From Liquorilactobacillus oeni DSM 19972 (GTDB taxonomy: Bacteria; Bacillota; Bacilli; Lactobacillales; Lactobacillaceae): 64,000 bases of DNA. The notes beneath the pieces were generated by a model. That model was not told the DNA's origin and made no database searches. It saw nothing but the letters and a program-made list of their open reading frames with translations. Made by a program: the position numbers and the translations under genes. This document shows, in pieces, positions 37,431 to 46,986 of this stretch; within the stretch, counting starts at the first letter, position 1; each line of letters opens with the position of its first letter. The stretch lies in contig NZ_AZEH01000020.1 in assembly GCF_001436275.1 (NCBI RefSeq), positions 186,001-250,000 on the forward strand, read 5' to 3'.

Positions 37431-38312
37431 TCAAAAACTTTTACTTGCAGCTTTAAAAACTGTCTTTGTCTCATCCCAGATTCTTTGTGCCACTTCAGCA
37501 TGATTCATCGTATAAAGATGAATACCGTCAACACCTTGTGAAACCAAATCAACTATCTGTTCAACTGCGTAGGCAATTCCCGCATCTTTTAGTGCTTCTT
37601 TGTTATCCTGATACTTATCCAGCATTTTTTTATATTTTTGCGGTATTGGAACACCCGAGACCTTAGTAATCCTTTCAATCTGCCTTTTATTTGTGCAAGG
37701 CATTATTCCTGCCTCAATCGGCACATTTATTCCTGCAATTTCAGCTTTTTCTTTAAAATCATAAAAAGTTTGATTATCAAAGAACAGCTGCGTAATTAAA
37801 TGATCACTGCCAGAATCAATTTTCCTTTTCAGGCATGTTATATCCTCTACAAAACTTGCAGCTTCTCTATGCTTATCTGGATAGCACGCACCAGCTATAC
37901 TGATCCCGGGACGTTCTTTTTTAATAAATTCAACTAGTTCATTCGCATGGCAAAAGTCTCCAGCCGGCTTTTTATCCGCAATGTAATCACCGCGCAAAGC
38001 CAGAATATTATTTACATGAACTTCTGCCAACTGATCCAAAAGATTAAGAACCTGCTTTTTTGTTAAATATAATCCAGGAACATGTGCTACTGCCGGAATT
38101 TTTAGTTTGTTTTGAATAAAATCCGCAACTTCAACTGTTCCTTTGCTGTGCTCTGTTCCTCCCGCCCCAAGCGTAACAGAAATAAAATCAGGAGAGACAC
38201 CTCGCAATTTTTCAAGTGTCGGTATTATTTCACTGCCTGACATTTCATTTTTAGGCGGAAAAACCTCCAGTGAAAAAACAGTTTTAGTTTTAAAGAGTTC
38301 CGTTAGCTTCAT
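37431..38312 (-). CDS. metF: Methylenetetrahydrofolate reductase
   Basis: Reduces 5,10-methylene-THF to 5-methyl-THF for methionine synthase. The 293-residue TIM-barrel protein has FSLEVFPPKNE, DFISVTLGAGGT, NILALRGDYIADKKPAGDF, DHLITQLFFDNQTFYDF and IEAGIMPCTNKRQIERI, all MetF signatures. It overlaps the end of metE by 23 bp and is translated in the same transcript, controlled by the metE T-box. It supplies the methyl donor for MetE. Confidence 0.95.
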   Translation of the reverse strand: MKLTELFKTKTVFSLEVFPPKNEMSGSEIIPTLEKLRGVSPDFISVTLGAGGTEHSKGTVEVADFIQNKLKIPAVAHVPGLYLTKKQVLNLLDQLAEVHVNNILALRGDYIADKKPAGDFCHANELVEFIKKERPGISIAGACYPDKHREAASFVEDITCLKRKIDSGSDHLITQLFFDNQTFYDFKEKAEIAGINVPIEAGIMPCTNKRQIERITKVSGVPIPQKYKKMLDKYQDNKEALKDAGIAYAVEQIVDLVSQGVDGIHLYTMNHAEVAQRIWDETKTVFKAASKSF

Positions 38313-40575
38313 TTACATTACTCCTAATTTTCTTAGTAGCCTCCATAATTTTTTCAAGACTTGCAAATGATTCCTTTTCAGAACGTGTTTTTAATCCGCA
38401 ATCAGGATTTATCCAAATCTTTTCAAGCGGCAATTTTTTAATAATCTGCGTAATCAGATTTTCAATTTCTTTTTCTGAAGGAATCCTTGGAGAATGAATA
38501 TCATATACTCCAGGCCCTACCTCTGTTTGAAAATCAGCGGCTGCTAACTGATCAATCAGTGTAAAGTCTGCACGGGAAGCCTCAAATGAAATTACATCTG
38601 CATCTAACTGGTCAATCGCATCAATAATGTCTCCAAATTCGCTATAACACATATGGGTGTGTATCTGTGTTGTAGGCTGAACTTTACTATGAACAAGTCT
38701 AAAAGCAGGAACCGCCCAGTCGAGGTATTCCTTGTACCAATTTGATTTGCGTAAAGGCAGGTTTTCACGCAGAGCAGGTTCATCAATTTGAATAATTTTG
38801 ATATCGTTAGCTTCCAAATCCAATACTTCTGCCTGAAGTGCCAAAGCAATCTGAGTAACAGTTTTCTTCGGCGCAATATCCTCACGCGGGAAGGACCAGT
38901 TAAAGATCGTAACAGGACCTGTAAGCATCCCTTTAATTGGCTTATCAGTCAAATGGTTGGCAAATACAGAAGCAGCTACAGTTATAGGCGCAGTTCTGCT
39001 GATATCCCCCCAAATAATCGGTGGTTTTACTCCACGACTGCCGTATGATTGTACCCAGCCGTTTTTAGTAAATACAAACCCATCAAGCTTTTCACCAAAG
39101 TATTCGACCATGTCATTTCTTTCGTATTCTCCGTGAACTAAAACATCCAGCCCAAGTTTTTCTTGAATCTTAATAATTCTTGCTATTTTATCTTCATTAA
39201 ACTTATCATATTCCGCACGAGTTATTTCACCCTTGCGCAGCCTAGCACGATTTTGACGCACATCCCTAGTCTGAGGAAATGATCCGATAGTAGTAGTAGG
39301 CAAAATGGGCAGCTTGAACTCTTTTTTCTGGAGCTGTTGCCGTACCTTGCGTTCAGGAGTACGAAGATAGTCGCTCTGCTTTAAGTTATCACTTTGCTCA
39401 TGAACTTCAGGGTTATAAGGATGTTTTACATTAGCAAACAATGCATCGTTCTTTTCTAAGAACTGCTTGCTGCCGGCTTTTTTCGTATAAAGTGCATCCA
39501 ATTCTTTCAGTTCTGTCAATTTTTCACTTGCAAATGCTAAATGCTGTTTAACGCCTGTTTCGAGCTGGTCTTCATCAGCGGCACTATAGGGAACATGCAG
39601 CAAAGAGGTTGAACTGCTCAAAACAACCTTAGCATCTGTGCCCAATTTTTTTAGTAATTCAAGTGTCGCGGAATAGTGATTCCGCCAAACATTTTTACCA
39701 TTTACTACTCCGGCGAAAAGGATCTTGTCAGTTGGAAAACCATTTTTTGCTATCAATTCAGCATTATAGCTTCCCTCAATAAAGTCAAGCCCAATCCCTT
39801 CAAATGAAAGCTCGGCAACTTCTTCATAAACATCGCGAATATCACCAAAATATGTCTGCAAAAGGATCTTCACCGAATGTTTTGGTTCCAAAATTTTCGA
39901 GTAAAGTTCTTTGAATAGCTCCTTCTCAGCAGCTGTTACATCCAGACAAAGCGCAGGTTCATCAATCTGCAACCACTGAACTTTCTTTTGCCCTAAACGT
40001 TCAATAATTTGAGAATAGGCTGCAACAAGATCAGGGATAAAGTCTTGCGCAATTTTACCCCCAAGAAAACGACTAAGTTTAAGCAATGTATAAGGACCAA
40101 TTACCACAGCTTTAGCATTGATTCCTTGCTTCAAAGCTTCATCCACTTCTGCAAATAATTTAGCGCCAACAAGTTTTACTTTTGTTTCTTTTGTAAACTC
40201 GGGGACAATATAGTGGTAGTTTGTATTAAACCACTTCTTCATCGGTAAAGCTTTGACTGCTTCTTCTCCTTTTTGATATCCACGTGCTTGCGCAAAATAT
40301 TCATCCAAAGGCGATAGGTTCAAATTTTTGTAGCGCTGCGGAACTACATTCAAAAGATTAGCAGTGTCTAAAAGATTATCAAAGAAAGAAAAATCACCAA
40401 CAGGAATCAGTTCTATCCCTGCTTCTTTCTGTAATTTCCAATGATTTTCCCTGATTTGTGCTGCAGTTTTCAATAATTCATCTTGCGTAATCTGGTCTCG
40501 CCAATATTTTTCCGTTGCAAACTTTAATTCACGATGATGACCGATTCTTGGAAAGCCAATAATAGTTGTTGTCAT
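38290..40575 (-). CDS. metE: Cobalamin-independent methionine synthase
   Basis: Transfers the methyl group of 5-methyl-THF-polyglutamate to homocysteine. The 761 residues hold the two homologous barrels of MetE; the C-terminal one has LPILPTTTIGSFPQTRDVR, DVLVHGEYERNDMVEYF, HTHMCYSEFGDIIDAI (zinc His and Cys) and NPDCGLKTR (zinc Cys). AGGAGG lies before the ATG at 40575; the frame extends to 40626 without a ribosome site. It is the first gene of the metE-metF operon under a T-box. Confidence 0.95.
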   Translation of the reverse strand: MTTTIIGFPRIGHHRELKFATEKYWRDQITQDELLKTAAQIRENHWKLQKEAGIELIPVGDFSFFDNLLDTANLLNVVPQRYKNLNLSPLDEYFAQARGYQKGEEAVKALPMKKWFNTNYHYIVPEFTKETKVKLVGAKLFAEVDEALKQGINAKAVVIGPYTLLKLSRFLGGKIAQDFIPDLVAAYSQIIERLGQKKVQWLQIDEPALCLDVTAAEKELFKELYSKILEPKHSVKILLQTYFGDIRDVYEEVAELSFEGIGLDFIEGSYNAELIAKNGFPTDKILFAGVVNGKNVWRNHYSATLELLKKLGTDAKVVLSSSTSLLHVPYSAADEDQLETGVKQHLAFASEKLTELKELDALYTKKAGSKQFLEKNDALFANVKHPYNPEVHEQSDNLKQSDYLRTPERKVRQQLQKKEFKLPILPTTTIGSFPQTRDVRQNRARLRKGEITRAEYDKFNEDKIARIIKIQEKLGLDVLVHGEYERNDMVEYFGEKLDGFVFTKNGWVQSYGSRGVKPPIIWGDISRTAPITVAASVFANHLTDKPIKGMLTGPVTIFNWSFPREDIAPKKTVTQIALALQAEVLDLEANDIKIIQIDEPALRENLPLRKSNWYKEYLDWAVPAFRLVHSKVQPTTQIHTHMCYSEFGDIIDAIDQLDADVISFEASRADFTLIDQLAAADFQTEVGPGVYDIHSPRIPSEKEIENLITQIIKKLPLEKIWINPDCGLKTRSEKESFASLEKIMEATKKIRSNVNEANGTL

Positions 40576-40684
40576 ATAAAATCCTCCTAATATTTTTCTT
40601 AATAATGAATTAAAAACCTTATTCACTTAATCAAAGAAGAGCATCTTTACCGAATGGATCCTCAAGTATTTTTTCCCTGAGATA

Positions 40685-40960
40685 AAAAAAGCCCTTGATC
40701 AGTTGAATAACCAATCAAGGGACGAATTAATTTCGTGTTACCACCCAAATTTGCACTACCCTCTCGGATAGAACCTCTGAAAGTATCTTAATAAATACCT
40801 GATGCTGTAACGGACATCTTCCGGCATTTAAGCGTTAACCCAAATACAACTAATCAGAGTTCATCTTCACCGACCGTTACAACATCCTTTTTCATTATCC
40901 GGACTTTCTGCAGTTTTTAATAAGCCAGTTACTCTTCTCCTCGCAGTTTTACAAAAATAA
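40685..40960 (-). promoter_or_regulatory. T-box leader of metE-metF
   Basis: On the minus strand the GGGTGGTAACACG motif (40734-40746) precedes a terminator CCCTTGATT / GATCAAGGG with T7 (about 40683-40721). GAAGATGAACTC (ATG at 40862-40864) matches the candidate specifier seen in the other two leaders. The antiterminator core differs slightly from consensus (TAACACG for TACCGCG). Confidence 0.87.
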
Positions 40961-40979
40961 AAATGCTTTTCATAGAATT

Positions 40980-41008
40980 ATAATAATTTTAATCGTACTC
41001 TTTGTCAA
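40980..41008 (-). promoter_or_regulatory. Predicted promoter of the metE T-box transcript
   Basis: On the minus strand a perfect TTGACA (41003-41008) and TATTAT (40980-40985) are spaced 17 bp. It begins only about 30 bp from element copy G. Confidence 0.65.
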
Positions 41009-41036
41009 TGGTTGTTAAAAATAAAATCAGCTGGAA

Positions 41037-41216
41037 GTGTGCCAATAGTCGTTAGACTTTGAGCATTGACTGCCAATTACGAGCATAGTCCGAATTTGAT
41101 TATGAGAATTCGTGGTTAAACTGTAAAGACTGGCTATTGAAACACATTAATATGGAAACTGTAAAAGAGCACAAAAAAGGGGGGCTGGGTCAAAAGTGAA
41201 ATTTTAGCCTAGTTCC
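41037..41216 (+). repeat. Palindrome-terminator element, copy G
   Basis: The body 41037-41145 has arms GTGTGCCAATAGTCGTTAGA and GACTGGCTATTGAAACAC, with the inner ATTACGAGCATAGTC hairpin. The terminator near 41178-41216 starts GGGGGGCTGGGTCAAAA but its right arm is decayed. It lies upstream of the metE promoter and faces a second, distinct palindrome at 41237. Confidence 0.82.
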
Positions 41217-41236
41217 TCTACTTATTCCAGATAAAC

Positions 41237-41346
41237 GTGTGACATAAGTCAAAATTTTCCGTCTAACCTCGAATTACTCATAGCAAATTACTTGCTATGT
41301 TCGTAATTCCTTGTTAGCACTCAAATTTTACCGACTTATGTCACAC
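41237..41346 (-). repeat. Palindrome element variant with perfect 14-bp terminal inverted repeats
   Basis: GTGTGACATAAGTC (41237-41250) and GACTTATGTCACAC (41333-41346) are perfect inverted repeats. Between them the AATTACTCATAG / CTATGTTCGTAATT hairpin of the main family is retained in inverted orientation. The arms differ from the main family yet pair perfectly, so this is a subfamily. It shares the terminator of copy G and follows the 3' end of the 41360 gene. Confidence 0.82.
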
Positions 41347-41359
41347 TCTCTTCCGTACC

Positions 41360-42547
41360 TTAGTTTCCAATCCTTTTCACATATTTTGCAAATCCTGGGT
41401 TTTGCAATGGCAGCCGTCTGCGGCAGTATTCCAAAAAGTCCAAATAAACTGCAGCTTTTTTACTATCTGGAACTTGTCTCCAAGCTTCATAATCTCTTTT
41501 CCCGTTTTTCACAACATCTGCATAGTTTCCAGCGTAATTGGCTTCTTTATCTTTTACATAATAGCTTTTTTCAGTCTTCCAATAATAGCTTTTTTCAGTC
41601 TTCCAATAATAGGTGTTTTTACGATTAGTAATAGTATTACGAATTAACGGATCTACAGGATGCCATACGTCTAATCTGTAATGGCTATGATTATCGCAGA
41701 AGAAAATACTGGGGTATCGTCCATGCGGTATACCATAGTTGAATGATTCTGTATTTGCAATTTCACCGCTTTGCTGCAGATTATAATGCCTTGGATCAGA
41801 GTCAACTGTGCCATCAGTGTTATACTTATATACCTGCCATTCGCTCACAAAGTGGCCATCTTTCAAGTCAACAATGAATTCGGACATCCGTGAACTTTTG
41901 GTAACCTGAACTTTCATATTTTGCGGATAAAAAAAGCGATTGTTTGTCAGGTAACGATTATGATAGTTAGCAGCGGTACTATAATCCAGCTTTATTTTAG
42001 CTTGCTTTGCGTATTGTAACAATTTTTCAAAATCATTTTTCCCAATAAAATTCTGCTGCACAAATTCAATATTATTTTTGTCAATATAACTGCGCAGAAG
42101 GTGAACTTTCATCGCGGTTTTTGCCGTCTGACCGTTATTTTGAACATAATCTTTAAGGCTTTTTTGTAAAAATGCACGTTGCACCAGTTTCCTAAAGTAC
42201 TTTAAAAAGTATGCGTGCGGAGGCATTGCAGGATCAAGTCTATACTCGCCGCTGATTTGTAAAAATCCATTAACGTCAATCTTTGCGTTGAGCTGGTTCA
42301 AGATTAATGATAACTTCTGCAGCGGCGAAAAATGTGCGGCTTTAAACATTCTGGTATAGAGTTCAGAACCGATAAGATAACACATTTTATCAAAAGAATT
42401 TTTTGTTATAGCTGTTGTGTGCCCCGTAAAACTTATGCTTTGTTTCCTAATTGATTTTATATACACCTTGCATGCAACTTCATCCCAACCAGCACAAAGC
42501 AGTTCATTCTTTAAAGCAGCAATGTCAGTAAAATTTTTATCCTGCAT
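41360..42547 (-). CDS. Protein of unknown function, DUF3114-like
   Basis: The 395-residue soluble protein resembles, with moderate confidence, the DUF3114 proteins of lactobacilli and streptococci (LLCAGWDEVACKVYIKSIRK, MKVHLLRSYIDKNNIEFV). No catalytic motif, signal peptide or membrane helix is visible. Near residues 315-328 an eight-residue unit, YWKTEKSY, occurs twice in tandem and begins a third time, encoded by a perfect 24-bp direct repeat at 41561-41608. The gene stands between the metE leader and the YfhO gene, with the palindrome elements at its 3' end. I cannot assign a function. Confidence 0.7.
   Translation of the reverse strand: MQDKNFTDIAALKNELLCAGWDEVACKVYIKSIRKQSISFTGHTTAITKNSFDKMCYLIGSELYTRMFKAAHFSPLQKLSLILNQLNAKIDVNGFLQISGEYRLDPAMPPHAYFLKYFRKLVQRAFLQKSLKDYVQNNGQTAKTAMKVHLLRSYIDKNNIEFVQQNFIGKNDFEKLLQYAKQAKIKLDYSTAANYHNRYLTNNRFFYPQNMKVQVTKSSRMSEFIVDLKDGHFVSEWQVYKYNTDGTVDSDPRHYNLQQSGEIANTESFNYGIPHGRYPSIFFCDNHSHYRLDVWHPVDPLIRNTITNRKNTYYWKTEKSYYWKTEKSYYVKDKEANYAGNYADVVKNGKRDYEAWRQVPDSKKAAVYLDFLEYCRRRLPLQNPGFAKYVKRIGN
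41561..41608 (-). repeat. 24-bp perfect tandem duplication inside the DUF3114-like gene
   Basis: Two adjacent identical 24-bp units (41561-41584 and 41585-41608) add exactly eight residues in frame. The unit is multiple-of-three in length, so copy-number change would not disrupt the reading frame. It may be a slippage polymorphism. Confidence 0.9.
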
Positions 42548-42606
42548 TTTTTAAATCACCACCTATTGCAACTATCTTACAAATTGCATGCCGGTATGCC
42601 CTCAAA

Positions 42607-45252
42607 CTATTTCCTTGAACTTGTCCGTTTAAGTTTCTGAAAGTAAAAGAAACCAGAAGTTACTACTGCCAAAACAAGACCTAGTAATGAAATAAGTATC
42701 CCAGACCTCAATCCAGCAACCTCGTATTTGAGAAAAACTCTATGTCTTCCTGCCGGAACAGAGACGGTCATCAGATGCCCCGCTGCTTTAGAAATTAACG
42801 TTTTGCTGCCGATATTAGTGCTCCAACCTTTATCATAAGGGACGGAAAGAAAAATTTTTCCTCCTTTAAACTGTGCATTTGTTTTAAAAACAATTTGATT
42901 TCCCTTCAGTTTAACCACTTTTACCTGTTTAGATACTTGCTGCCGCACTTGTTTTAAAAGAGCTGTTCTTTCGACCGCAACAAGAGGCATCAACAGTTGC
43001 ACTTTCTTAATACTATTATTATTAACTGGTTCTAACTTAATTTGCACAATATCGCCCTTTTGAAATTTGCCTAAACAAATAATGCCATTTTCTGCTTCAG
43101 CGTTTTTAAAGAGAGTGGTAGTGTATTTACCATTTGTCCAGACCTTTACACCAGGGATGTTCATTTCCCATTGGTTAGTCGGCAAATATAAATATACTAA
43201 GCCACTTTTACTAGCTCTTACTTTAATATCTGCGCTTTTCGGTGTGATTTGTTTCTGGTACCTTTGTGTACTATAAAGAGCTGTTCGAGCGCTAAACATT
43301 GCTTTCCATAATTCATTTTGTTCTTCAAAAGGGTTACCCAGAGAATCATAACTAAGTTTAAATTGATTTATCTTTTCGTTAACTGGGAAAGCTAATGGAA
43401 AGTATGTTTCATTTTTATAAACACTAATACTGCCGTCTCTGAAATAACTGTGTTTATACTGTAATGCAGGTTTAGTATTTTGTGCCTTTAAAGCATTATT
43501 AGTTTTCTCCAGCGCCTGATTAAAATCATTACCATTTGCAGCTAAAACATATTTTATGCCGAGTATGCTATCCATAAAAAGAGTTGAACCATTATTGTAC
43601 CTTGCCCAGCGTATCCAACCATGTTTTTGGTAATATCCTGCAGCTGACAGAAAATTAGTATTTTCAGTAGATTGTTGTGAAACATAATTAGAAATACCCC
43701 TGTAATTAAACTGCAAAGGATCATTTGCATTCATCTCAGTTGCACTCCCCAAGCGGTAAAAGGAATCATCCTTTTGATGTAATTTTTTTAATGCCCTATT
43801 AGTTTGTTTAACAACCGTAGCATAAGCTTGGCTTTGAGTCGAAGATAATGCAGATTTACGTAGTACCTGAAAATTGCTAAAAATAATATCTGCTAGCACA
43901 AATCCTAAAATCAGCCATGCTACTATAAGAGGTTTTTTCCCCAACTTTACCAACCAGATCAGCAGACAGAATAGAGCCATTCCGCCAAGGTTAATTAAAA
44001 AATTCACTCCGCTTAATACTTTTCCTGATTGCAACTGTACGACTGCTAATAACGCAAATAATAATAACCAGAATGGTATCCGTATTGCCTTATCTTTTTG
44101 ATTATAGATCATCCCTAAAGTTTGATAACCAATTACTACCAATGTAAATACAACACAAAATGACTCTCGGTTAGGGAAACCGTTCGGCATAGTAAAAGCA
44201 TGCCACATCATGTAAAGCGTGTTTAACCAAGTTGAAGCTAGAAGAACTACTAAAAAAGAAATGGTCAAACCCCTATCCAGACTAGAAGTTAATCGATTTC
44301 GAAGATAGCAGAATAATAAAATAGTAACTAGTAAACACGAATAAATAATCGGTGTGTTTTGTTCTTTACTCTGTGAAAAAAGTGCTCCTATAATTTGAAT
44401 GGGCTTATACAAATATTCAAACTTGTAGTTGAATGGTACCTTTGAAACACTATTTTGACTGATAATACTTGGTATAAGAACCATCGCACTGATCATTAGC
44501 GAAAATAGTGTCATTAACAGGAGCTTTACACTGTTTTTAAGAATAACAACCGTATCTTTTCCAATCAAAAATTCTCGTATTAACCAGAAAATACTTAAGA
44601 TAAAAAGGTAAAGTACCAGCATTATTCCAATATAATAATTTGAAATAATAGCAAAACTAAGACTAGCCCAATAAAGCACATTTCCTTTATTGTCGAGCAT
44701 GCGCTCAAAGCCCAATATAATTAATGGCATTAAAGCAATCGAATTAAACCAAAAAATGCACCGGTAATACATGAAGAAAAAATTCATTAAGGAAAAAGCA
44801 GTGCTGAAAACTGCAATGTATATCTTCCTAGTTCTATCAGAATAGCGTACCCTTGCATTTAAATACGTTGAATTATATAACAAAAGGGCCATTGTCAATC
44901 CCGATAAACCAACATTGAATAAGGCGTTGATTTCATAAAAAAAGGGCATCTGTTCACTCGGAAATAACTTTGCAAACAGGTTAATCGGGCTAAACAGATA
45001 GTATGTCCATACCGGAAAAAAGCTTCCCCCTAATGAAAGTTGATAAGAATATAATAGTGAAGACAAGTGATTAAAGTTTTCACGAAAGTAAGAAATTAAC
45101 GCTAAGTATTGATTTGTCATATCACCATTTGACATCGTATAGTTGCCAAAGGGTTGAATTCCAACTAGATAATGCAAAAATAGAAAAACAGCTACGGGAG
45201 TAAGTGAAGATAGAAAATAAACAGCTTTACCTTTAAAAAAGTCCCTTATCAT
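42607..45252 (-). CDS. YfhO-family membrane protein, probable glycosyltransferase
   Basis: The 881-residue protein has about 12-14 N-terminal membrane helices, an extracellular domain (about 480-840) and a final C-terminal helix (GILISLLGLVLAVVTSGFFY). FLFLHYLVGIQPFG, MSNGDMTNQYLALISYF and YSYQLSLGGSFFPVWTYYLF match the YfhO family (PF09586). Characterised homologues add sugar to teichoic acids from a lipid-linked donor outside the membrane. It is divergent from a Gtf3-like transferase gene and opens the envelope-glycan region. Confidence 0.9.
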   Translation of the reverse strand: MIRDFFKGKAVYFLSSLTPVAVFLFLHYLVGIQPFGNYTMSNGDMTNQYLALISYFRENFNHLSSLLYSYQLSLGGSFFPVWTYYLFSPINLFAKLFPSEQMPFFYEINALFNVGLSGLTMALLLYNSTYLNARVRYSDRTRKIYIAVFSTAFSLMNFFFMYYRCIFWFNSIALMPLIILGFERMLDNKGNVLYWASLSFAIISNYYIGIMLVLYLFILSIFWLIREFLIGKDTVVILKNSVKLLLMTLFSLMISAMVLIPSIISQNSVSKVPFNYKFEYLYKPIQIIGALFSQSKEQNTPIIYSCLLVTILLFCYLRNRLTSSLDRGLTISFLVVLLASTWLNTLYMMWHAFTMPNGFPNRESFCVVFTLVVIGYQTLGMIYNQKDKAIRIPFWLLLFALLAVVQLQSGKVLSGVNFLINLGGMALFCLLIWLVKLGKKPLIVAWLILGFVLADIIFSNFQVLRKSALSSTQSQAYATVVKQTNRALKKLHQKDDSFYRLGSATEMNANDPLQFNYRGISNYVSQQSTENTNFLSAAGYYQKHGWIRWARYNNGSTLFMDSILGIKYVLAANGNDFNQALEKTNNALKAQNTKPALQYKHSYFRDGSISVYKNETYFPLAFPVNEKINQFKLSYDSLGNPFEEQNELWKAMFSARTALYSTQRYQKQITPKSADIKVRASKSGLVYLYLPTNQWEMNIPGVKVWTNGKYTTTLFKNAEAENGIICLGKFQKGDIVQIKLEPVNNNSIKKVQLLMPLVAVERTALLKQVRQQVSKQVKVVKLKGNQIVFKTNAQFKGGKIFLSVPYDKGWSTNIGSKTLISKAAGHLMTVSVPAGRHRVFLKYEVAGLRSGILISLLGLVLAVVTSGFFYFQKLKRTSSRK

Positions 45253-45488
45253 CTTTACTAAACACCTCTTTAATATTATTAATACTTTGCTTAAATTAAT
45301 TTCTCTGTACTTTTCATAAAGAATAGCGATCTCATGAAAAAAATGCTTTCCACCAAAATCGGCTTATATTTAGCTCCTAAATTGCTAACAAATAAAGCTA
45401 GTAGTATACTATATACTGATTGTATGTAAATTTGTATATTGAATTATCAGTTTAATACACAAAATATCTGGAGGAATTTAATAAGAAC

Positions 45489-46484
45489 ATGAAAAACTAC
45501 ACTTTATCTTGGCATGACAGCGCAAAAAACACTGGCGGAGTCAAAGCTAAAAGCGATGCAGAAAAATTTGTAAAAGAGTTAAATTATAAAGTGATAAATA
45601 CCCCCTATGGCAGAATAGCTAAGGTGTTATATGTGACCCTTATACTTCCGCTGATTTTACGTATAATTAAAGCTAATATCATTTTAGTCCAATTTCCCTC
45701 CGGTACACCCTTTATTATGGAAAAAATAATAAAAAGTTGTAAAAAAAATCCTACTGCAAAACTGATTATGCTTATTCATGATGTTGAAGCATTAAGATTC
45801 CATAGCGGTAGCGAACATGCTCAGGAAAAAAAAGAAGAACTTGAACGATTAAATTTGGCGGATGGCCTCATTGTACATAATGAAAAGATGATTGATTGGC
45901 TGAAGAAAAATGGGATCACAACTAAAATGGTATCTTTGCAAATCTTTGATTACGACAATCCACAAAAAATACAAACAAACAATACTTACGAAAAGAGTGT
46001 CTGCTTCGCGGGAAATTTGAAAAAATCAAAATTTCTTGAAAAAATGTCTTCTAAAAACGAGATTGCAATTTATGGACTTAATCCTGCAGATAACTATTCA
46101 CATGGAATTGTTTATAAGGGTTTGCATACACCAGAGGAATTACCAAAATATTTAACGCAAAATTTTGGGTTAGTGTGGGATGGCTCAGTCCTTACTTCTT
46201 GCGATGGTATTTTTGGAGAATACATGAAATTTAACAATCCTCATAAAACTTCACTTTATCTCAGTTCAGGTATTCCTGTTATTATTTGGGATAAAGCAGC
46301 CTTAGCTGATTTTGTTGTCAGCCAAGGTGCAGGCATAGCCTTAAGTAATTTAGAAGATCTGGATCACGTATTAGATAGTATCTCAACTGAAGATTACAAA
46401 AAGATGCGTCAAAATGCTATTGCAATTGGAAAGAAGATGCGCAAGGGATATTACCTAAAACAGGCACTTAAGAAGTTATCATAG
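45489..46484 (+). CDS. Gtf3-like glycosyltransferase
   Basis: The 331-residue protein starts with SWHDSAKNTGGVKAKSDAEKF and contains ILVQFPSGTPFIMEKII, MLIHDVEALRF, VCFAGNLKKSKFLEKM and GLVWDGSVLTSCDG. These match the Gtf3 / nucleotide-sugar galactofuranosyl- or glucosyltransferase group of streptococci and lactobacilli (GT-B fold). No membrane helix apart from a hydrophobic surface patch around residues 45-60 is apparent, so it probably works at the inner membrane face. The sugar and acceptor (protein or polysaccharide) are unknown. A hairpin terminator follows. Confidence 0.85.
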   Translation: MKNYTLSWHDSAKNTGGVKAKSDAEKFVKELNYKVINTPYGRIAKVLYVTLILPLILRIIKANIILVQFPSGTPFIMEKIIKSCKKNPTAKLIMLIHDVEALRFHSGSEHAQEKKEELERLNLADGLIVHNEKMIDWLKKNGITTKMVSLQIFDYDNPQKIQTNNTYEKSVCFAGNLKKSKFLEKMSSKNEIAIYGLNPADNYSHGIVYKGLHTPEELPKYLTQNFGLVWDGSVLTSCDGIFGEYMKFNNPHKTSLYLSSGIPVIIWDKAALADFVVSQGAGIALSNLEDLDHVLDSISTEDYKKMRQNAIAIGKKMRKGYYLKQALKKLS

Positions 46485-46529
46485 GTTAGTCTTAAAAATA
46501 GACACACCTTGCTTTCATAAGTGGTCAAA

Positions 46530-46577
46530 AATAGCTTTCTCAGAAAGGTTACGACTTTCTTGGGAAGCTATTCATTT
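46530..46577 (+). terminator. Terminator of the Gtf3-like gene
   Basis: AATAGCTTTCTCAGAAAG pairs with CTTTCTTGGGAAGCTATT with one mismatch and a few G-T pairs, followed by CATTTTT. The mix of wobble pairs may give it regulatory weight, but it is placed as an ordinary terminator. Confidence 0.75.
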
Positions 46578-46748
46578 TTAATGGCACTACTAGCTTTAAT
46601 GATACTTAATTACTATTTGGGTTAAATAGATCGAGTCATTATACTTGTTTACTGACCTTACCTTATTCGAAGAAAAATTTCAGCTAGACATGAAAATTGG
46701 CATATACAAAAATTTAACTGCTGAAAAAACTCACGCCTTTTTATTAAA

Positions 46749-46880
46749 CTAACAAACACTCAAAACCTTGTAAATCCAGGTCAACGTTTTAGATATTGCG
46801 TGATTTTTTCTTGTTTTTTGGTCATTAGCTATTTTTGTAACCGGTTCGTTTATTGTTTCATGAGTTCCTTTTTCTCTCAT
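46749..46880 (-). CDS. Doubtful 43-codon ORF in the decayed spacer
   Basis: A short frame starts MREKGTHETINEPVTKIAND and ends at 46749. GATGGG lies before the ATG but is a poor ribosome site. I recognise no family. It may be a remnant of a larger gene. Confidence 0.2.
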   Translation of the reverse strand: MREKGTHETINEPVTKIANDQKTRKNHAISKTLTWIYKVLSVC

Positions 46881-46986
46881 TGTATCCCATCTTTTATCTA
46901 ATTTTAGTGGTTAACTATTGTTGCCAACAGCGTAAGTAGAAATGCGTTTGTTTTAAGTGATAACATTAACTTATAAGGTGGTTTTA

